Below, in pieces: positions 60,590 through 64,000 of a DNA stretch of 64,000 nucleotides (positions within the stretch are counted from its first letter, which is position 1; every line of letters begins with the position of its first letter). Position numbers and translations under genes: made by a program. A model generated the notes under the pieces. That model was given only the letters and a program-made list of their open reading frames with translations, made no database searches and was not told the origin of the DNA. The DNA comes from Armatimonadota bacterium (lineage in GTDB: Bacteria; Sysuimicrobiota; Sysuimicrobiia; Sysuimicrobiales; Sysuimicrobiaceae), in assembly GCA_031432545.1 (NCBI GenBank), contig JAVKGX010000003.1, positions 121,861 through 185,860 on the forward strand, given 5' to 3'.

Positions 60590-60807
60590 GCAAGCTCCCG
60601 CGTGTTTCCGGGCGTGACTGCGTCCGGGCCCTGGAGCGAGCCGGCTTCTACCGCAGGCGGCATACAGGCAGTCATATCGTCATGCGGAGGGACGATCCGT
60701 TCGCGCAGGTAGTGGTGCCGGATCACGACGAACTCGACCGCGGTACCTTGCGGGCGATCTTACGGCACGCGGGGCTCAGTGTGGAAGAGCTCCTGCGGCT
60801 TCTTTGA
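60586..60807 (+). CDS. hicA: HicA-family mRNA interferase toxin
   Basis: A 73-aa double-stranded-RNA-binding-like toxin that cleaves mRNA. The catalytic histidine is H30 in the segment RRHTGSHIVMRR, and the N-terminal LPRVSGRDCVRALERAGFY and C-terminal LRAILRHAGLSVEEL are typical. The start is GTG 60586 within the hicB stop region. The order antitoxin-toxin is the reverse of E. coli hicAB but common. Confidence 0.93.
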   Translation: MSKLPRVSGRDCVRALERAGFYRRRHTGSHIVMRRDDPFAQVVVPDHDELDRGTLRAILRHAGLSVEELLRLL

Positions 60808-60837
60808 AGGGGACCGTGACGACGGGGGGCCAGGTCG

Positions 60838-61275
60838 CTACCGGGGGATGCGGGCGGAGAGCAGGTGTCGCTGCCGGATGCCGACCCTCCAGGGCTGCTG
60901 GTGAAGCCCGAGGTCGCACGCGGGCGGCTCGATGCCGAGCAGCGGCGTGAGGGTCAGGACGCCTAGACCGCGCCCGCCCCCGCCGGCCCGACCGGCGTTC
61001 AGCCTACGACAACCGCCGCGCCACCACCTGTCACTGCGCTTCCGCGTCGATTCCACGGAAGCGTGAGTCTCGACCCCCTCCGCGCCGGCGCTGACGCTGG
61101 CAAGATCGCCCAAGAGGTAGTTGCGCATCTCGCCGGCCTGCCGGGAGCCCAGCTTCGGGTAACCCTGGAAATCGAGGCGACCGTGCCCGCAGGTGTGCCC
61201 GAACACGTCGTGCGCACGGTCACCGAGAACAGCCGCACGCTGAGGTTCTCCACCAGCGGCTTCGAGAGCGAGTGA
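60838..61275 (+). pseudogene. C-terminal remnant of a DUF499-type ATPase
   Basis: In one frame with an internal stop at 60964 the region reads LLVKPEVARGRLDAEQRREG, stop, a Pro/Ala/Thr linker, then ALPRRFHGSVSLDPLRAGAD, KIAQEVVAHLAGLPGAQLRV and TLEIEATVPAGVPEHVVRTV ending ENSRTLRF. The last stretches match the conserved C-terminal segment of DUF499 ATPases found in methyltransferase/helicase defence loci. The original protein is about 1000 aa, so this is a relic. The remaining bases to 61391 show no gene. Confidence 0.65.
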
Positions 61276-61391
61276 AGCGAGTGAGTCGAGGGAAGGGCAC
61301 GCAACTGCTCTTCACGGTGTCAGCGGTGTCGTGTCGGGTGCTTCTGAGGGCTGCGGTCGGGACTCCCGGCCGCGGTCGGGGGCCGAGCCGA

Positions 61392-62945
61392 CTAGGCGCC
61401 GAGCGGGATCGGGACGCCGGTTTGGGGCAGCACGACGTCAGTGCCCCGGAAGAGGTTGAGGAAGTCCGCCGGTCGCGCGGTGTGCACCGGGATGACACGA
61501 CGCGGCCCGATCTCCTCGATGAGGTCGCGCAGTTCCGGTCCGCTGATGTGGCCCGAGGCGTGGTAGGGCGACGGTAAGTCGGTCAGGCCGACCGGCGTCA
61601 GACCGAAGCGCACAAGCCAGTTGCGCAGCCGCTGCATCTCGAACTGCTGCTCCTCGTCGTGGGGTTCGCTGGCCGAGTAGATCCAGATCCCTCCCACGGG
61701 GTCGATGTCGATCAGTTCCGTGATGTCGAAGAACGACATACACAGGAGGTAGTCTCCCGGGTGAGCGTTGACGTGCGCTGCGGTGACGTGGTCGGGATAG
61801 CGGTGGCGCACGAACTTCACCCAGGTCTGCGGCTTCAGCAGGGCGCGGCGGTAAATGGTGAGCGCAGGTTCGGTGACCGGTGTGGGGATCGCGGGATCGA
61901 CGACGTGCATCGCGGCGAGCATGTAGGCGTCTTTTTCCGTGACGGCCAGTCGTCGGCCTGTGCGGCGCGCGATCTCCAGGAAGATCAGCAGCCGCTCGAC
62001 GTTGCGCGGGCCGAAGTCCGCCACGACGAACTCGCCATGGGCGTCCTGCACCGTGCGAAGGCACGCCTCCATCACTTCTTCCTCAGTTGGGCCCGGGCCG
62101 CGGTCGACGTTGGTGCCCTCGCACACCAGCGCGACCGGATCGAGGGCGCGAGCTTCCCGCACGAAGGCATCGGTGAGTGCACGGTCGCGGCCGTGGCGGC
62201 GCAGGTCACCGGTGTAGACGACCCATCCGGAGGAGGTCTCGACCGCGACGGCCGCCGAGCCGTGGATGGAGTGGTCGACGGGCAAGAAGCGCACCCGCAG
62301 GCCGGCGATGCGGTCGGCGACGCGCAGGGTCTGGGAGGGGAAGTACCGTCCGCGCGGCGCGGAGGGAGGTAGATTCCAAAATCGCTCCGGGTCGGCGGGC
62401 ACCTCGTCGGTCAGTAGGTACGGCCGCCGCTGGAACGGGAAGTCCCGCGCCGGTAAGGCCCCCAGCGTCCCCTCGTCCGTGGCCTGCTTGGGGATCGCAT
62501 AGCAAACCTCCCCTTCGAACTGGTGGGCGCCGCAGTCCTGGATCGCCTTGCACAGGTAGGCCGTCATCGCCGTGCAGACGATGGGGACGAACGGGTCCAA
62601 GAACGAGATGTACCCGCAGTGGTCCAGGTGGGCGTGCGACAGCAGCACCGCGTCTGCGCGGCACTCGCGGAAGTGGGAGAAGCGGCCCGCCCGGTCCCAG
62701 ACTCGGCCGTCGGGGTCTTCCATGTCGGCGCGGTAGATGCCGCGCAGCGGCGGCAGCAGCCCCATCTGGACCAAATCGAGCAAACCCGTGCGAGAGCGCG
62801 GGGCGAGGAACTCTTCGAAGTAGAGGTTGCGCGCGTGGAAGGACGCCCCGAAGTCCAGCCACAGCGAGGCGTCGCCGTCCTCCAGGAGGATCTTGTTGCC
62901 GCCGATGGTGTCGGTGCCGTCGTAGACGGTGATGGTGGCCGGCAA
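61392..62945 (-). CDS. Beta-CASP metallo-beta-lactamase hydrolase (RNase J-like)
   Basis: A 517-aa metal-dependent nuclease-type protein. Metal motifs are HAHLDHCG at residues 104-111, VDHSIHGS, and YTGDLRRHG. The beta-CASP insert spans about residues 240-420 with the CEGTNVDRG and VADFGPRNVERLL motifs. It is followed by HASGHIS and the final VIPVHTARP, matching RNase J/CPSF-like enzymes. The TTG start at 62945 is chosen for GGAG 6 nt upstream; the much longer frame upstream covers the EamA region antiparallel to nothing and lacks homology. It is shorter than RNase J (about 555 aa) and lacks its usual C-terminal domain. The target is unknown. Confidence 0.87.
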   Translation of the reverse strand: MPATITVYDGTDTIGGNKILLEDGDASLWLDFGASFHARNLYFEEFLAPRSRTGLLDLVQMGLLPPLRGIYRADMEDPDGRVWDRAGRFSHFRECRADAVLLSHAHLDHCGYISFLDPFVPIVCTAMTAYLCKAIQDCGAHQFEGEVCYAIPKQATDEGTLGALPARDFPFQRRPYLLTDEVPADPERFWNLPPSAPRGRYFPSQTLRVADRIAGLRVRFLPVDHSIHGSAAVAVETSSGWVVYTGDLRRHGRDRALTDAFVREARALDPVALVCEGTNVDRGPGPTEEEVMEACLRTVQDAHGEFVVADFGPRNVERLLIFLEIARRTGRRLAVTEKDAYMLAAMHVVDPAIPTPVTEPALTIYRRALLKPQTWVKFVRHRYPDHVTAAHVNAHPGDYLLCMSFFDITELIDIDPVGGIWIYSASEPHDEEQQFEMQRLRNWLVRFGLTPVGLTDLPSPYHASGHISGPELRDLIEEIGPRRVIPVHTARPADFLNLFRGTDVVLPQTGVPIPLGA

Positions 62946-63061
62946 GGCAAGCTCCAGACCCGACCGTGAAGATCTGGGTTCGGCGGGCGGGCTGGCGCAC
63001 CTGCCGCTGTCTGAAACATCCTCCCGGCAGTACCGACCCTCGGAGGCCGGGCAGGCTCGAG

Positions 63062-63960
63062 TCAATCCGGAGCCGGTAGGGCGGTGGCCCTTTCGGCTGC
63101 GACCTGGGTCCACGCCACGGCGAGCACGATCAGCACCCCGCCGGCGACCTGCCGGACGTTCAGCCACTCCTCCAGCACCGCGTAGGCCACGAACGCGGCG
63201 ACAACCGGCTCCAACGTCGCTGTCAGCCCTGCGCGGCTGGGCGAGACGAAGCGCAGCCCATACAAGAACAGCTCGAACGGCAGCACAGTCGCCAGCACGG
63301 CCAGGTGGGCGAACAGCAACCACTGCGAGGGTGTGTATGGTTGCAGCCACGCTGTGTGCGGCGGCACGCCGAGGCTCCAAACGACTGCGCCGGACAGCAG
63401 CGCCAAGACCAGAGTCCCCCACTGGTCGGCGCGCGCCACCCGTCGCCGCGCGAGCAGCGTGTAGGTCGCGAACAAAGCGGCCGAGGCTAGACCCCACGCG
63501 ATGCCCGCCGGCGTGGCCACCAGCCCTACGGGACCGACGACCAGCAGGTATGAGCCGGTGACCGCGAGTGCGACCGCGCCGGTGCGCGCGAACGTCAAAG
63601 GGGTTCGCGATCCACCAAGCGCGCCCACAGCACCAGCAGGATCGGCGCCAGCTACTGCAGGAAGATCGCCGTCGCCACGTTGGTGAGGTTGATCGCGGCG
63701 TAGTAGGCGAACTGGGTGAACGCGAGCACCAAGCCCAGGACGAAGATCGGCCCGCGGCTGGCCCAGGCCTGGCGCAGCGCATGCCGGCGGAACGCCAGGA
63801 GGTAGGCCAGCCCGACGACCGCGGCGCCCGTCAGACGGATCTCGATGAGGACATGCGGGGGGATCTGCTCGTTGAACAGGGCCTTGGCGACCACACCGGA
63901 GACCCCCCACAGCGACGCCGCCGCGATGACGGCGAGGTATCTTCGGGTTTGGTCCTGCAT
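63062..63960 (-). pseudogene. EamA/DMT-family transporter, disrupted
   Basis: A ten-helix drug/metabolite transporter in pieces. The first 102 codons (from ATG 63960) give AVIAAASLWGVSGVVAKALF and end NVATAIFLQ at an amber stop (63652-63654). The same frame continues LAPILLVLWARLVDREPL, and about 50 nt later the frame shifts near 63598-63605. The second EamA repeat is then open to 63062 (GIAWGLASAALFATYTLLAR, VVAAFVAYAVLEEWLNVRQV). Two lesions within 55 nt point either to a young pseudogene or to a local sequence error. Confidence 0.8.
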
Positions 63961-64000
63961 CGGAGTGCGCGTGCCCCGGCCCGCCCCGGCGCTCGCGGAG

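Noticed and set aside
61063-61275. A stand-alone 70-aa gene
   Set aside because: It matches the very end of a large DUF499 protein and the frame continues upstream to a stop; treated as a relic.

Overview
This is a GC-rich (clearly above 60 %) bacterial chromosome segment, densely packed with mostly operonic genes. I saw no phage, plasmid, IS element or CRISPR array. The gene content mixes lineages. The V/A-type ATPase operon has the Thermus-like order G/H-I-K-E-C-F-A-B-D, while rapZ-yvcK and a DUF881-Sbp pair are typical of Gram-positive and related lineages. NADP-type isocitrate dehydrogenase, SdhABCD and a proton-pumping NADH dehydrogenase membrane arm indicate a respiring organism. I infer a deep-branching, possibly thermophilic member of the Bacillati (Terrabacteria) side of the tree; the sequence alone does not let me name the phylum.

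Region 1 (1-12000) is central carbon and respiration. On the minus strand a FadR-type GntR regulator heads a polycistron gntR-sdhC-sdhD-frdA-frdB-frdC-frdD-orf118-sdhA-sdhB, so a complete E. coli-like fumarate reductase lies inside a succinate dehydrogenase operon. Divergently, a good sigma-70-type promoter drives icd-mdh-sucC-HIT-sucD. A TGGTCTGACCA operator sits on the predicted start point of the regulator/sdh operon. Region 2 (12000-16500) has a small holin-like membrane protein, rapZ, yvcK and a major-facilitator transporter fused to a SPOR peptidoglycan-binding domain.

Region 3 (16500-33100) is bioenergetic. A strong promoter and a ~250-nt leader precede nuoA-H-J-K-L-M-N, which is exactly the seven membrane subunits of complex I with none of the seven peripheral subunits. 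The nine-gene V/A ATPase operon follows. Region 4 (33100-37900) has DUF881 and Sbp, then lower glycolysis gap-pgk-tpiA, secG and tRNA-Leu(GAG).

Region 5 (37900-59500) is accessory metabolism, apparently nitrogen-heterocycle uptake and breakdown. Two complete BMP-family (nucleoside/nucleobase-type) ABC importers flank fdrA/allF and a DUF1116 (allG) gene, the two known partners of oxamate carbamoyltransferase. A codBA-like pair, a LOG-like protein, a cyclase-family hydrolase and a class III CoA-transferase follow. A fused accDA carboxyltransferase, a CopD-like membrane protein and a coiled-coil protein with 42-bp repeats lie in between. Region 6 (59530-61300) is a decayed defence island: fragments of a SNF2-type helicase, a DUF1156-type methyltransferase and a DUF499-type ATPase surround an intact HicBA toxin-antitoxin pair. 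Region 7 (61390-63960) has a beta-CASP RNase J-like hydrolase and a broken EamA transporter.

Window-level view: the most unusual features are the nested sdh/frd operon, the membrane-arm-only nuo operon and the MFS-SPOR fusion.
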